This document shows positions 1-10,845 of a stretch of 64,000 bases of DNA, piece after piece. Position 1 is the first letter of the stretch. Each line of letters opens with the position of its first letter. The position numbers were made by a program, and so were the translations under genes. Below the pieces are notes generated by a model that saw nothing but the letters and a program-made list of their open reading frames with translations, did not search any database and was not told the origin of the DNA. The DNA is from Oreohelix idahoensis (taxonomy: Eukaryota > Mollusca > Gastropoda > Stylommatophora > Oreohelicidae): positions 62,001 through 126,000 of the forward strand of contig JAMPIV010008050.1 of NCBI GenBank assembly GCA_024509875.1, in the 5' to 3' direction.

Positions 1-1012
1 GTTGGCATAATATCATGGACTGTCAGCAATAGACATGGGCACTCATGTAGAATAATAGCATAATGGACTGTCAGTAGACAAGCACTCAGTATTGCCCATA
101 TATATATATCATCTGAGTTACTGACAAAGCACGTCAGATTATAAACAATATTCAAGATGGCTTCTAGACCTAACCTCGTCTAGCGAAGATTCTTTAACAT
201 AATGTTCAGCACATATTTTTCATATAATCATATTGAACCGCTAGTAATGGGTTCTCATGTGTAGCAGTGATCTCTGGACTCATCAAGCGATAATACGGGG
301 CATCCCTTTCTCTTCTTGAAAGTCACAAAATATTTGGATACAAGATGGCTTCTCTCGTGAGCTGTCACTCACGTTTGGATACAGATAATGAATCTGTATT
401 AAAGTTAGTCATTCATTAAATGTTCTCATTGCTCTGTAGATTCTATCATGATACAATTGACTTCATCATACAAGATATAGTGCTGCCAGGAATGAATGTC
501 GTTTTCATCTAGTTAAATATATTCTCTCAGACGTACAAATCGTGCCTATCGAAAAACGGTGGCTTCCTAAGAGAGTTCACAAGAAGGATCTTTTGTTACC
601 TTGGTATCAGAAATATGATTCTGCCATTCCTTGGCAATAAGAATAAACACTGGGGTAAAGCATACACAATAGGTCTAGACGACTATCACTTTCCCCATAA
701 ATATTGAGATCACTTTTTCCGGCGACAAGCCGACATAGAAAAACACAGCCCACATCAGGGCGAAGCCAAATCACACCTCTCTAGCGACACATCCGCCGAA
801 CAGCCCTTTGACCTTTCTAGCGACCTAAAGAACATATAGTTCGACTTAGATATGTAAAGATATACAGGTATAAGACAGACTCGTCCTACCCAGACAAACA
901 ATACACATAAATTCAGGCCATAGATACACTGAAGCAAGAACAACCTATTTCTACCCAAACAAAGAATAAATCGCAGTAAAACTGGATTCATCCGCGGAGT
1001 TCTCTTGTGTGT
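1..1012. other. No recognised gene
   Basis: AT-rich sequence without a long ORF or a motif I can assign. A partial direct repeat is visible near the start: the phrase atggactgtcag occurs twice within the first 80 bases. Short ORFs here have no recognisable domain. Confidence 0.5.
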
Positions 1013-1203
1013 GTCTTTGTATTTAATCACCTGCACACCACATTTCAGTACCCTAGACATTGAACGTAGCTAACTTACATAATAGTAGAATAAGTCTGTT
1101 TGAGGTCATAGGTGGTAGCAGAAAGGTAATCCTGAAAAACTCACATAAAAGTTTAGCTTCAGGGACCTTCACAGCTGACCTCATACAGAACACTAGGTAA
1201 CAT
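1013..1203 (-). repeat. Dispersed repeat R2, copy 1 (inverted relative to 60.0 kb)
   Basis: The reverse complement of this stretch aligns by eye with about 60,003-60,190. Shared blocks include TGTATGAGGTCAG, GAAGG, GTCTGTTTGAGGTC in the opposite sense, and TCTAGGGTACTGAAATGT. It abuts the 5'-truncated LINE that starts near 1,240. The element class is unknown; it may be part of an LTR or a SINE body. Confidence 0.6.
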
Positions 1204-1239
1204 AGCAACCAAACTTAATACCATCAAAACCACCACAGC

Positions 1240-2878
1240 AATATACAAGAGCAAATGAAGAGGTGGACATAATATTTTGAGGACCTCAATAGACCAGCTC
1301 CACAAAACCCCCCGGACATCCAGCCAGCAGAAGAAGAGCTACAAATTAACGGTAAAAGACCAACGAAGGAAGAAATAAAGAAAGCCATAAAGCTTCTAAG
1401 AGATGGAAAAGCATCTGGACCTGATGGCATTCCAGCAGAGGCCATCAAAGCAGATATCGACACCGCTACAGAGATGTTATATAAATTACTTGGTAAAGTC
1501 TGGGAAAAGGAAGAGATACCAGCAGAATGGAAGGAAGGATATCTGGTTAAGTTGCCTAAGAAGTGAAATTTACAAGAGTGCACAAATTATAGAGGAATAA
1601 TGTTACTATCAGTGCCAGTAAAAGTATTAAACAGGATTATCCTTGAGAGATTAAAAGAGTCCATAGACAAGAAACTGAGAGATGAACAAGCAGGTTTTCG
1701 ACAAAACAGATCATGTACAGACCAGATAGCCACTTTGAGAATAATAGTTGAACAAAGTCTGGAATGGAATTCACCACTATACATCGGATTTGTGGACTAC
1801 GAAAAGGCATTTGACAGTGTAGACAGAGAATCACTTTCGAAATTGATGAGGCAGTATGGAGTTCCCCTGAAGATCATTAATTTAATAAAGAAAACATATG
1901 AAGACATGACATGCAGAGTTCTTCATGAGGAACAACTTACAGAACCATTTGGGATAAGAACAGGAGTGCGACAGGGATGCCTCTTGTCTCAATTTCTTTT
2001 CTTACTAGCAATAGACTGGGTTATGAGATCATCGACAACACACAACAGAAATGGAATCCAGTGGACTCTGACTAAGCAGTTGGATGATCTTGATTTTACT
2101 GATGACTTGGCTCTTCTGTCCCATAACCGTAATCAGATGCAGGACAAATTGAAAACACTCGATAAGAGGTCACAGCAATTGGGTCTGAAAATACACAGGG
2201 AAAAGACAAAAATAATGAGAATAAATGCAGGTAACGATAACAGAGTTGAACTTAAAGAAACACCAATACAAAATGTAGAATCGTACACATTTCTTGGCAG
2301 CAATATAAACAAAGTTGGAGGGACAGAAAGTGATATCAAACTAAGAATACAAAAAAGCAAGAGGGGCTTTCATTGCATTGGGAAATATATGGAGATCAAG
2401 AGAAATCGGATCCAACACGAAAATAAAAATCATCAACTCAAATGTGAAGTCAGTCCTATTGTATGGCTCTGAGACATGAAGAACAGCAAAGACAACAACC
2501 AAAAAGCTACAGACTTTCATAAATGGGTGCTTGCGTAGAATAGAGGGATTAAAATGGTATGACAAGGTTACCAACGTGGAACTGAGGACAAGAACTAGAC
2601 AAGTGCCAGTGGAACAAGAGATGAGAAAAAGACGATGGCGATGGATAGGACACACACTGAGGAAACCTGTTGATAGCATTACAAGGCAGTCCTTGTTCTG
2701 GAACCCCCAGGACAAGAGAGGCAGAGGTAGACCAAGAAGCACATGGAGAAGAGAGCTGGAAACAGAGGTGAAAATGATGAGGACAACGTGGAAAGAACTT
2801 GAGATGATGGCACGTGACAGGAGGACTTGGCATGTGTTTGTTGAAGGCCTATGCTCCTTTGGGAGTGGAGGGTTATGA
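1240..2878 (+). pseudogene. 5'-truncated LINE (family A), RT pseudogene
   Basis: This is a non-LTR retrotransposon fragment covering the RT domain and C-terminal tail. From 1,282 the frame reads through a linker typical of these elements (KASGPDGIPAEAIKAD) into RT. A TGA at 1,564 sits where KKG is usual, so it looks like a nonsense change. The main open stretch, 1,600-2,472, shows VDYEKAFDSV (residues 65-74), GVRQGCLLS (122-130) and the polymerase box. That box reads FTDD (166-169) instead of FADD. After a stop at 2,470 the frame shifts, and 2,531-2,875 encodes the tail with RRWRWIGHTLRKP and GRGRPRSTWRRELE. The 5' half with the endonuclease is absent, as expected for truncated reverse transcription. 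The tail ends in GATGATG, which suggests an RTE-like element. It cannot be active. Confidence 0.85.
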
Positions 2879-2952
2879 TGATGAATTAAAATTACAGCAC
2901 AGGGTGGAAAATAATTGCGGAGTCAAAGAGTTAATATACGTAAATAGCACAA

Positions 2953-3306
2953 ATCATGAACGTTGTACAAAAAAGATTGATCGCTGGGTAACACTGCACT
3001 AATTCACCACCATCATGAACGTTGTACAAGAAAGATTGATCGCTGGGTAACACTGCACTAATTCATCACCATCATGAACGTTGTACAAGAAAGATTGATC
3101 GCTGGGTAACACTGCACTAATTCATCACCATCATGAACGTTGTACAAGAAAGATTTATCGCTGGGTAACACTGCACTAATTCACCACCATCATGAACGTT
3201 GTACAAGAAAGATTGATCGCTGGGTAACACTGCACTAATTCATCACCATCATGAACGTTGTACAAGAAAGATTGATCGCTCGGTAACACTGCACTAATTC
3301 ATCACC
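2953..3306. repeat. Minisatellite, 59 bp x 6
   Basis: Units start at 2,953, 3,012, 3,071, 3,130, 3,189 and 3,248, each with atcatgaacgttgtacaa and spaced exactly 59 bases. Units differ by only a few substitutions, such as tcaccacc versus tcatcacc and one gattta variant. The array begins about 75 bases after the end of the LINE tail. No ORF of note is encoded. Confidence 0.95.
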
Positions 3307-3560
3307 ATCATTTGATGTTAAACGCCATATGGAGTATACAGTCACCAGTGCAGCGGTTCCCCTTGCAGGAAGCCTATATCAAACATTCATAGGCTCTTCC
3401 GGCAGTGGTTTCTGTGGCAATGTGTTCAACATGATGAGGCTGTCAAAGCCATGTACCCCATACTACTCGCCTCGTACGACATGCCTGATGTGCCGTAGTC
3501 TTTGTCTCTTCAGAGACCCCCAGGAACTACACGGGGCACCGCCCTAAGTGCCACAGCGGT
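3307..3560. repeat. Dispersed repeat R1, copy 1
   Basis: Similar by eye to 5,725-5,960 and 47,405-47,625. Shared blocks are a start with gtTGCTGGT or a variant, cccttg..ggaagcct.catcaa, the acgacatgcctg block, and cttcagagaccccc.ggaac.acac.ggg near the end. I do not recognise the family. The short ORFs in the three copies differ, so it is probably non-coding. Confidence 0.6.
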
Positions 3561-3637
3561 AATCAAGTGCAAGCACTGTGGGTGAACGTTATAAAAACGA
3601 ATGAAATATTATGGACGCAAAATATGTCCGTCCGAGC

Positions 3638-4204
3638 CAGGGGTTTCTAAAGTGGTTGAAATCATCCCCAGGGTCGATTATTGGCATCCACGTAGTCGAT
3701 AAACCCCAGAGGGTCTATTGTGGGTCGATTAAACTTTTGGAGTCCAAAGTTGACAATCGCATAAGAATTAAAAGTGTCTGCTGTGACTCCGTTTTACATC
3801 TGGAAATACTACTAGAAAATACCTCAAGCTTTGTGCAGCAGTTGGGTTGTTTCTACTTAGATTCCCAAATTCGTATATAGTTAAACTTAGCTTAAGCCGT
3901 GCAAATGCAGTTTTATCAAAACTAAGGAACAGACTGAACCTGGAACAGCGTGGTGACTTACGACTAAACTCAACAATCTCCAACGAAATACCAATGCCTA
4001 AGTAATGCTCATCAGCCACATCCAACCCATTAGTGGATTCAAGCAGTTCAACGAAAAGGTCATGTTAATTTATTGTGTATAATACTTCTTTATTTTATTT
4101 ATGATTATTATTATTATTTAGTTGCCTGGAGTTTATTGAGCATCAATAATTCCTTGGAGGAGTTGGGACTTAAACAAAAACAAAAAAAGGTTTGGGGACC
4201 CCAG
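3638..4204 (+). mobile_element. hAT transposon remnant with transposase C-terminal relic
   Basis: The left end reads CAGGGGTTTCTAAAG and the right end ...GGGGACCCCAG. Reverse-complemented, the right end is CTGGGGTCCCCAAACC, the usual hAT terminal pattern. The 8-bp flanks are GTCCGAGC (3,630-3,637) and GTCTAAGC (4,205-4,212). They match at 6 of 8 positions, and the two differences fit CpG decay. Inside, around 3,915-3,990, a broken frame reads LRNRLNLEQRGDLRLN. This resembles the C-terminal NRLxxExxxxDLRL stretch of hAT transposases of the ZBED/FAM200 type. Frames are otherwise disrupted, so it is an old, dead copy. Confidence 0.7.
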
Positions 4205-4448
4205 GTCTAAGCAATATGTTAGCAGCTAAACTGATCCCATTCTAATGAGCTGACAAAAACTACATGTCAAAGATAACAAAAGGATAAAATTGCATATTTT
4301 GAAAACTTGCTCACCCAAAGACATTCGGAAAAAAAATATCTGAAATAGAATGTCAATAGCATATGTAGAAAATTAGACAACGATAGAATAACGTGGTTTC
4401 ACAATACAAAGGAATGAATGTGGCTCAGGGTCGACCTGTGTTCTATAT

Positions 4449-5273
4449 CAAGGGTTCTCAACCTTTTTTTTTGCTCATGGCCTCTTTTCTGAGCCTCATT
4501 TACCCCTGTGGTCCCCCTCATAGTAGCTGTTAGCTGAAAAAGGTACTGTTACACCTCATTTCGCACTCAGGTTTGCACGCACTTGTGAGGGCATCGCTGC
4601 ATGCAAACTAAGGAGGCACCAAAACGCATCTATTTTGAAAGCGCACCATTTATTTTATTTATGACTTAAGTTAAAATATATTATGACGTAAGCGTCGTCT
4701 GCTTCAGAGAGCTAACTGTCGTTTTTCGGCCCTTTTGGCTGGTGTCCGTCGAGGTGGAAGGTTATGTATTAGTGCGCTCCTGATATGTGTTAGTCCCCTA
4801 GATTAATCAATGATTTGCTGATGACTGCAGCTTAATATATGCCCGCGATGTACCGCATTTTATAGAGAAGTATTCTGACATTTATTCCGTCAAGATTTAC
4901 GACGATGTAGATAATATTATTCGTGGACTCTGATCAATACTGACGGATAGGTTGCCTGCTCATTTTTATGCCTAAGGACGGACAGAGGACTGTGTATGTG
5001 AAACCACCTAACATAATCGTGTTTTAATAGAAGATGTGGAGCGATGTACATTTGTGAGTACCGTATTAAAAATTATTGAATGTACGGCGGACTGGACTAC
5101 ATTATTCTACGTTCAAGTTACGTGTTCGCTTTTTGCCTTTTTGCATGATACGGATTGAAACACCCACTATGCAGACTCAAACCAAAGCCACACGTAACAG
5201 GTACTTTACCATCTTACTAGAAATATGGCATGGCTCCCTAGGGGGTTGATATGACCCAAGCTGAGAACCGCTT
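4449..5273. mobile_element. Non-autonomous hAT element with perfect 8-bp TSD
   Basis: Perfect 8-bp direct repeats TTCTATAT flank the element at 4,441-4,448 and 5,274-5,281. The left terminus reads caagGGTTCTCAACC and the right ...CTGAGAACCGCTT. Reverse-complemented, the right end is aagCGGTTCTCAG, so the ends are inverted repeats of the GGTTCTCA type seen in hAT-Charlie-like elements. No transposase ORF is visible in the 825 bp, so it is a MITE-like deletion derivative. Confidence 0.88.
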
Positions 5274-5324
5274 TTCTATATGATTACAATATGAAGAGAA
5301 ATTAAGAACCTTCGTGATCAGCTT

Positions 5325-5595
5325 GTTAAAGAGGTTTAATGTAGTCCCATAACAGATACCGCCGTATAGGAGCGAAGTGTTATAGGCTTCACTCTACTAA
5401 GTGGAAGCTTTGAGAGGTGGGGTGACCTGTTCCCTTCCTTGCTGCCATCGTCTTTCATAACTCAAAAGCAGAGTCGGGTACCCATTTACAGCTTGGTAAA
5501 GTGGAGCGTGACGCCATTGTATTTCAAAACTGGTACCTTTGCTGCGATAGGATAGCGCTCTAACCACTCTCCCAACTGGACGCCCAGTTAGCTTG
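5325..5595 (-). repeat. tRNA-like SINE copy (family S3)
   Basis: On the minus strand the head, near 5,590-5,500, reads GAGTGGTTAGAGCGC, which resembles a tRNA box A (leucine or serine type). A degenerate box B, CCAGTTTTGAAATAC, follows. The body then matches 47,680-47,950 in the same orientation, ending at agtcccataacagatac (plus strand). It is plausibly a tRNA-derived SINE; the box B is weak. Confidence 0.55.
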
Positions 5596-5724
5596 TAGAT
5601 GCTGAGAAAATACATCTGACGGTGAAACAAAATTGCAAAAGTGTAATTTATGTGTTTGTTTAAAAACGAAATAATTAAGGAGAGCTCTGTTATCTCTGGA
5701 ACATTCGTCACCATCTATTTTTTT

Positions 5725-5960
5725 CTCTTTTTTTGCTCCTTATGGAGCAAGGAGCCACCACTGTTGCTGGTGCCCTTGCATGAAACCTTCATCAAGGCAT
5801 TTGTGTGCCTCAGCAACATTGGTTTCTTTAGCAATTTGTTTCACGTGAAGACGTGGCCAGCCCCGTACGTCTCTTACGACATGCTTGGGATAACTGTAGT
5901 CCTATTATTTCTGTATCTCCTCAGAGACCCCCGGGAACGACACAGGGCTTTAGGGACACT
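5725..5960. repeat. Dispersed repeat R1, copy 2
   Basis: Aligns with 3,307-3,560 and 47,405-47,625. Shared blocks are CACTGTTGCTGGTGCCCTTG, catcaaggca, tacgacatgc.tg and ctcagagacccccgggaac. No conserved reading frame is evident across the three copies. The family is unknown. Confidence 0.6.
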
Positions 5961-5999
5961 CGTAGCGGTTAGTCGAGGAACATGTAACGACAAGTGTAT

Positions 6000-6440
6000 A
6001 GACATACAGCTGTTAACTGTGGAATGCTTATAACGGTTGGTTGAGAAACATATAACGGTTTATCGAGAAGCATGTGCCACCTAATGCATAACCATGTGTT
6101 GATTAGCTGTGAATGCATATTACAGTTAGGCGAGGAACATGGAACAAGGAGTCGAGAAACATGTAATTGTTAGTCGGAAAACGTGTAACGGTTAGTCGAG
6201 AAGCATGAAACGGTTAGTCGAGAAGCATGTAACGGTTAGTCGAGAAGCATGTGCCAATTTGTGCATAACCATGTGGTGGTTAGTTGTGAATGCATATTAC
6301 GGTTTGCCGAGAAACGTACAGCTAGTAGTCGAGAATCATGTAACGGTTGGTCGAGAAGTATGCACCAACGAGTGCATAACCATGTGGCGGTTAGCTGTGA
6401 ATGCATATGACGGTTAGTCGAGAGACACGTAACAACCAAT
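6000..6440. repeat. Degenerate minisatellite, about 22-bp core
   Basis: The core TAACGGTTAGTCGAGAAGCATG is repeated with substitutions and interruptions. A longer period is visible as well: blocks containing gtgcataaccatgtg and agctgtgaatgcatat recur near 6,089, 6,262 and 6,378. Short ORFs on both strands are products of the repeat. Confidence 0.8.
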
Positions 6441-6584
6441 AAAAACTGCGACTATTGCATAAACCAGTCGCAGGCACCTGAAAGCATAAAGTTTCTCAAC
6501 AAACAAAGTTAACTCCTGATAAAATGCATTATGAATTAACACTTCAGCACGATCATTTCGTCATTTGATGTCTCTAGAGTCAGG

Positions 6585-7300
6585 ATAATATACTTACTTA
6601 CTTAATTAGTCGTTCCCCTTCTACCGTGAGTTGTAGAGGTTTTGAAGAGAGAGCGGCGCCAGACTATCCTATCGGATGTCTTCCTCCTGGCCTGGTTCCA
6701 TTCTAGTCCTCGGTCCTTCAAAGATTGTCTAATGTTGTCCTCCCAGCGGACTCTGGGTCGTGCTGGGGGTCTGGATCCCTGGCTCTTTGTTTCCCATGCT
6801 TTTCGTGGTAGCTGATCTTCTCCCATTCTGCAGACATGGCCAAACCATCTTAGTTGGGACTGTTCTACTTGGGTCTGCAGGGGGTGGGATTTTAGGCCTT
6901 GACGTATCGTCTGGTTGCGGACCATGTCTCTTCTTGTTACTTCAACCACCTTGCTCAGATACCTCATTTCTGAAGTTTGGATCTGGCTTTTGTGGGTAGT
7001 AGTCATTGCCCATGACTCACATCCATATGTCAAGACTGGGACATAGGTGGAGCGGTATACAGCCATCTTCGTTTTCTTACCAACCTCTCTCTTGCTGAGG
7101 AATCCTCGATTTATGGCCTGAAAAAGTCTCCCAGCTGCTGCTTTTCGAATGGCCAACTCGTCTTTGATGCCTCCCTTTTGGTCTATAATAGCTCCAATGT
7201 ATTTGAAGTGATCGATCTGCTCCAGGACATGTTCTCCCTGCTTAATCTGATGTCTTCTTTCTTCTCGTGATATCACCATGGATTTTGTTTTAGAGCTGCT
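6585..7300 (-). pseudogene. 5'-truncated LINE (family F), ORF C-terminus
   Basis: The minus-strand ORF 7,279-6,602 (225 aa) is the region after the RT polymerase box. It shows a FKYIGAIIDQKGG block (about residues 25-37), VLTYGCESWAM (84-94), SQLRWFGHVCRMGEDQLPRK (about 141-160) and GSRPPARPRVRWEDNI. In-frame codons continue upstream to about 7,297 (SSSKTKS). The copy is therefore truncated just after RT. The 3' end is followed by a TTAAGTAAGTAAG tail on the minus strand (plus strand 6,590-6,606). No RT catalytic motif remains, so it cannot be autonomous. Confidence 0.85.
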
Positions 7301-9208
7301 GTGACGTATAATGGAAATAGAGCCTACAGTAATCTGACAGTCTTTGTAATCCCGTTAGCGTTCTATGATTTGCTAGCAAAACCATGCATTTTTCTGCCTG
7401 TCTTACTCACATAAGCTTATTTTTCATCCATGCCTCTTTTCTTTGAACATAAACAAACGAAGTGTTTGCCAACTTTCGTGACCTGCCCGTCCAAAACAGG
7501 TAGCGAATCAGGTTTGTTTACCTGGTCTCCTCAAGCGAGCTTATGTGTCAATCATACGATACCTGACAGATCGCACGTGACAAACCACAGACCCTTTGAA
7601 GTTTGTACTCAGGGGAGTCAGAAAAACCCCTGGGCTCTTTGATCTTCAGAAGCGGGCAAAATCTTCGAGAACCCCGTTACACGGAAATAAGTCTTTTGGT
7701 GATGGTTGAAACCTCGCCAGAAGGGCGACCGTAAACATTTATCTGGGAACTCTGTTCTGATTCTCCGTTACTCACACAATAGTGCGAAAAGTAATATCAT
7801 CTATAGATCAGATAAACATAATGATATTTAAACTGTGTTTTCTTAAACCTGCTATCAGTTGTCACTCATAATTTTTGGATAATCTTAGCACGTAGTTCTA
7901 GAACCATTGTGGAAAATGTGTTAATAGCATTCGTGGGGATTTTCATTCTGATTTTCTGGTAATAGAAATTAGTGCTTACGTGTTTAAAAGTGTTAAGCTT
8001 TTACCATTATAATTCACTTTGATTTTCTAGCGTTAAAACTAGTGAAATAAAATAACGCGTAGCTATTTCATACCAGATGTTCAGTTATCATGTTAATTTT
8101 CACCACACTCTTTCTCACTCAAGAAGAAACTACGGTTTTAGCTGACTGGTTTAAATGCTAGTCGCGACTGATAGTGACAGAACAGAATTCACTTTTTATT
8201 TCATTGTGCGTATTTATTATAAGTGCCTATTATTTAATATCATTCGACTAAACTATCTGACGCCGTCAATTTAATAGCTATATACAGGCGATACTTTGTA
8301 TAACTGCGCATATAGATTAAATAATAATTGACATTTTACGCTGATCGTTAACCGTGAGGAGGGGGGGGAGTGTCGCATAACTCATCCAACCTACACTCGC
8401 TGAGCGACGGGCGATAGCTTAGGCTAAAGACACCGCGTGCCTTTTAAATTTAATCAGGACTGACGGAGTGGATAAGAGATCGTCTTGTCCCCGTCTGTGT
8501 GCATATATGTGATATCACCAAGAGCAGGTAAGAGTGATTGAGTGGCCACTGTATGAAAAAGAGAGTGAATATTTGTCTTGGTTACAGGGACTTTACCTAC
8601 ATTGGATTTTGCTTAAAAGTGTTAACTTTACTGGGTAGCCTATAGTAGGAACTTGTTTACTTTACTGTCTACTCTGTAACATAGTGCACACCTTCGACCT
8701 TTGGGTTAACTTTTTGGGTTCTTTTTCTCCAGAGGGGGCGAGCACATTTATTCTGCTATTTTCATTTGTATGTAAATCTGATTTTATTTGATCTTTTCTT
8801 TAGATATTTGGTGTGGTCAAGTTTAATGATAATAGACAACAAAGAAAACTTAACTTTGTGTGTTGGTCAGACCCATACCCAATTAACCGTAATTGTTCAC
8901 GTTAGTGTGTCTTGTTTCACATAGCTGTGTGTGTGTGTGTGTGTAGTTAAACTTATATTTATATGTATGAGAAGGACAAGGTTGTCTTGTACTAAATTAT
9001 AGTCGTATAGATAGGCTGGAATAGAGAAACTTACTCATTCCATAGACATATTTTGTTCCTTAAACTATCACCCGTGAAATCTATTTCTCACACCTTTTTC
9101 TCACGTATCTATCACCATCCACACTACTCAGACGGGACAAAAATAACTCACAACCTATCTGTACGACAACTGCCTATGACCATCCCTCTTTTCTCCAGCT
9201 CTTTCTTC
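7301..9208. other. No recognised gene; (GT)n and G-tract
   Basis: AT-rich, with no ORF carrying a known domain. It holds a nine-G run near 8,360 and a (GT) microsatellite at about 8,921-8,944. I looked for the TG...CA ends of an LTR starting at the LINE truncation point near 7,297 and did not find a convincing partner. Confidence 0.5.
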
Positions 9209-9234
9209 TAGACTTGCAGGTTGGATTGGAGATG

Positions 9235-9480
9235 TGCCTCTGATTTAGCAACACATAAGGAAGGGAAACCAGAGGCCTGTAAACAGTAAATTGATATGAG
9301 ACAAACATAAAGGTATGTTATCAGGCACTCGTAGGAAATAAAGAAGTAGAACACTAGACAACAGAAAAACAACAGACATGAGTGGCTTTCCCAGGAATCG
9401 AACCCTGGACCTTCCGTGCGACAACCCCGCCTAGCTATGCAAGCGAATAACACTATCCTCCCTGCCATCTACGCATCACA
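9235..9480 (-). repeat. tRNA-derived SINE (family S1), copy 1
   Basis: On the minus strand the head carries GGGTTCGATTCCTGGG, a near-perfect tRNA box B. It lies about 45 bases after a box A-like GCATAGCTAGGCGG. The body continues as ACTCATGTCTGTTGTTTTTC and on through GTGCCTGATAACATACC to ACAGGCCTCTGGTTTCCC. The same body is found at 9,716-9,877 (same strand) and 10,724-10,842 (opposite strand). This is the longest of the three copies and includes the whole tRNA-like part. Confidence 0.8.
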
Positions 9481-9715
9481 AAAATGATGCTTCGATGACA
9501 GGTCATTAGTGCGAACCGCAAGACATAACACCGGAAGTTTACCATGGGCAGTTCAGCCTATTAATGACGCAATCACTTCTGTTGTTCCAATATTATACAG
9601 TATAGGCCAGTCCACACAAGACAAAGACCTTAATACTGTGTCCAGTAAATGATAGTAGACTTAGAACAGTAAGAACAGGACAGAGGGTAGGTTTGGTATT
9701 GTATAAACATTTATA

Positions 9716-9877
9716 ACACATAAGGAAGGGAAACCCGAGGCCTGTAAACAGTAAATTAATATGAGACAAACATAAAGGTATGTTATCAGGCACTCGTAGG
9801 AAATAAAGAAGTAGAACACTAGACAACAGAAAAACAACAGACATGAGTGGCTTACCCAGGATTCGAACCCTGGACCT
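9716..9877 (-). repeat. tRNA-derived SINE (family S1), copy 2
   Basis: Nearly identical to copy 1 over the body, from acacataaggaagggaaac to the box B, which reads GGGTTCGAATCCTGGG on the minus strand. It is truncated inside the tRNA part at about 9,877, where repeat R3 begins. Confidence 0.8.
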
Positions 9878-9879
9878 TT

Positions 9880-9970
9880 GCCGAACGAACTTTATTTTCA
9901 AAGGGTTAAGAATTGGGCACGCAGGCCCGTCTTACATTCTGCCCTTTTTCTCTCTGTCATCTTACATACC
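9880..9970. repeat. Dispersed repeat R3, copy 1
   Basis: The block gaacgaactttattttcaa, followed by gggcacgcaggcccgtctta and cattctgcc, occurs in the opposite orientation at 49,050-49,140. A shorter relative is visible near 10,670-10,705 (tgcccgtcttgcattttgcc). The family is unknown. Confidence 0.6.
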
Positions 9971-10080
9971 GTATCCTTTCAATCGCACATGTATTTTGAG
10001 CATTATTTAAGCATACAACATTATCAAGGTAAAATAATAACATACATTAGTAACATCCATTCATAATCAAATTTAAGGCT

Positions 10081-10157
10081 GGGGGGGGGGGGGGGGGTTA
10101 ATTAATTAAAATAAATTAAAAAATTAATTTAAAAAAAAAAACAAAAAAAAAACATGC
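10081..10157. repeat. Homopolymer G run and A-rich tract
   Basis: About seventeen consecutive G (10,082-10,098) follow gctg and lead into a low-complexity stretch of A and T with runs of eight or more A. Long G homopolymers recur at about 19,923, 42,355 and 47,727. The exact lengths may be affected by sequencing. Confidence 0.85.
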
Positions 10158-10205
10158 AAACAAAACCATTCATACAGTAAATTAGACATAATTTAAAAAG
10201 TAATC

Positions 10206-10440
10206 AGATTATCTTCTTCTTCTTCTTCCGTCCTTAGCCACCGACCGTCAAAGCAGTCAGTGGCCATTACGCCTAGTGGCGTCTTAGGGCAACAGCAGAT
10301 AGGTTTTCTTTGCCATTGTTTCCCATCACGCCTATTGGCGTCTTTAGGGCAACGGCAAATCAATCCATTTGCTGTTGTTTCCGTAATCGAAGTGACTGGC
10401 AAACGGGTGATCAGCCCGTTGGTAATCAGATTATGGTGGC
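10206..10440 (-). repeat. GAA-tailed dispersed repeat (family S4), copy 1
   Basis: On the minus strand the sequence ends GGTGGCTAAGGACGGAAGAAGAAGAAGA, here broken into GGTGGCTAAGGAC and a (GAA)n tail. It aligns with 15,880-15,968 on the plus strand. Inside are two diverged tandem units of about 60 bp, each with cacgcct...ggcgtctt(t)agggcaac. Both copies keep a similar translation near the end (GVMATDCFDGRWLR versus GVTATECFDSLRLR). It could therefore be the coding 3' end of a LINE rather than a SINE. Confidence 0.6.
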
Positions 10441-10723
10441 ATATAATAAGAACTAGTGACATTTTGGAAATCTGCTGCTGAATGACCAGGGACTTCGTGT
10501 GTTGTCAGCGCATGCGGAAAATATTCCCACAAGTGAGCCAGCTTTGAGTCCCAAGCAGATACTGCCACAGGGAGTGAATTGTTGACGCCTCCACCATACG
10601 AGATCCAGCTTTATAACCTATGCTCCTTAGGGAGGTAAAGGATATTGACTGATAGATGAGAATCGTATATATATGCCCGTCTTGCATTTTGCCCTTCCTC
10701 TTACTCATCTTTTATTGCTAGTT

Positions 10724-10842
10724 ATTCGAATCCTGGGTAAGCCACTCATGTCTGTTGTTTTTCTGTTGTCTAGTGTTCTACTTCTTTATTTCCTACGAGT
10801 GCCTGATAACATACCTTTATGTTTGTCTCATATTAATTTTCT
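10724..10842 (+). repeat. tRNA-derived SINE (family S1), copy 3
   Basis: Starts in the box B region (TTCGAATCCTGGGTAAGCC) and runs through the family body to gtctcatattaa. It lies directly against the 3' truncation point of the minus-strand LINE at about 10,846. Its orientation is opposite to copies 1 and 2. Confidence 0.78.
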
Positions 10843-10845
10843 GAT

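Noticed and set aside
7297..9200. Another solo LTR starting TGTGACGTATAATGG at the family F LINE truncation point
   Set aside because: No matching CA end and no target duplication found; simple 5' truncation of the LINE explains the boundary.
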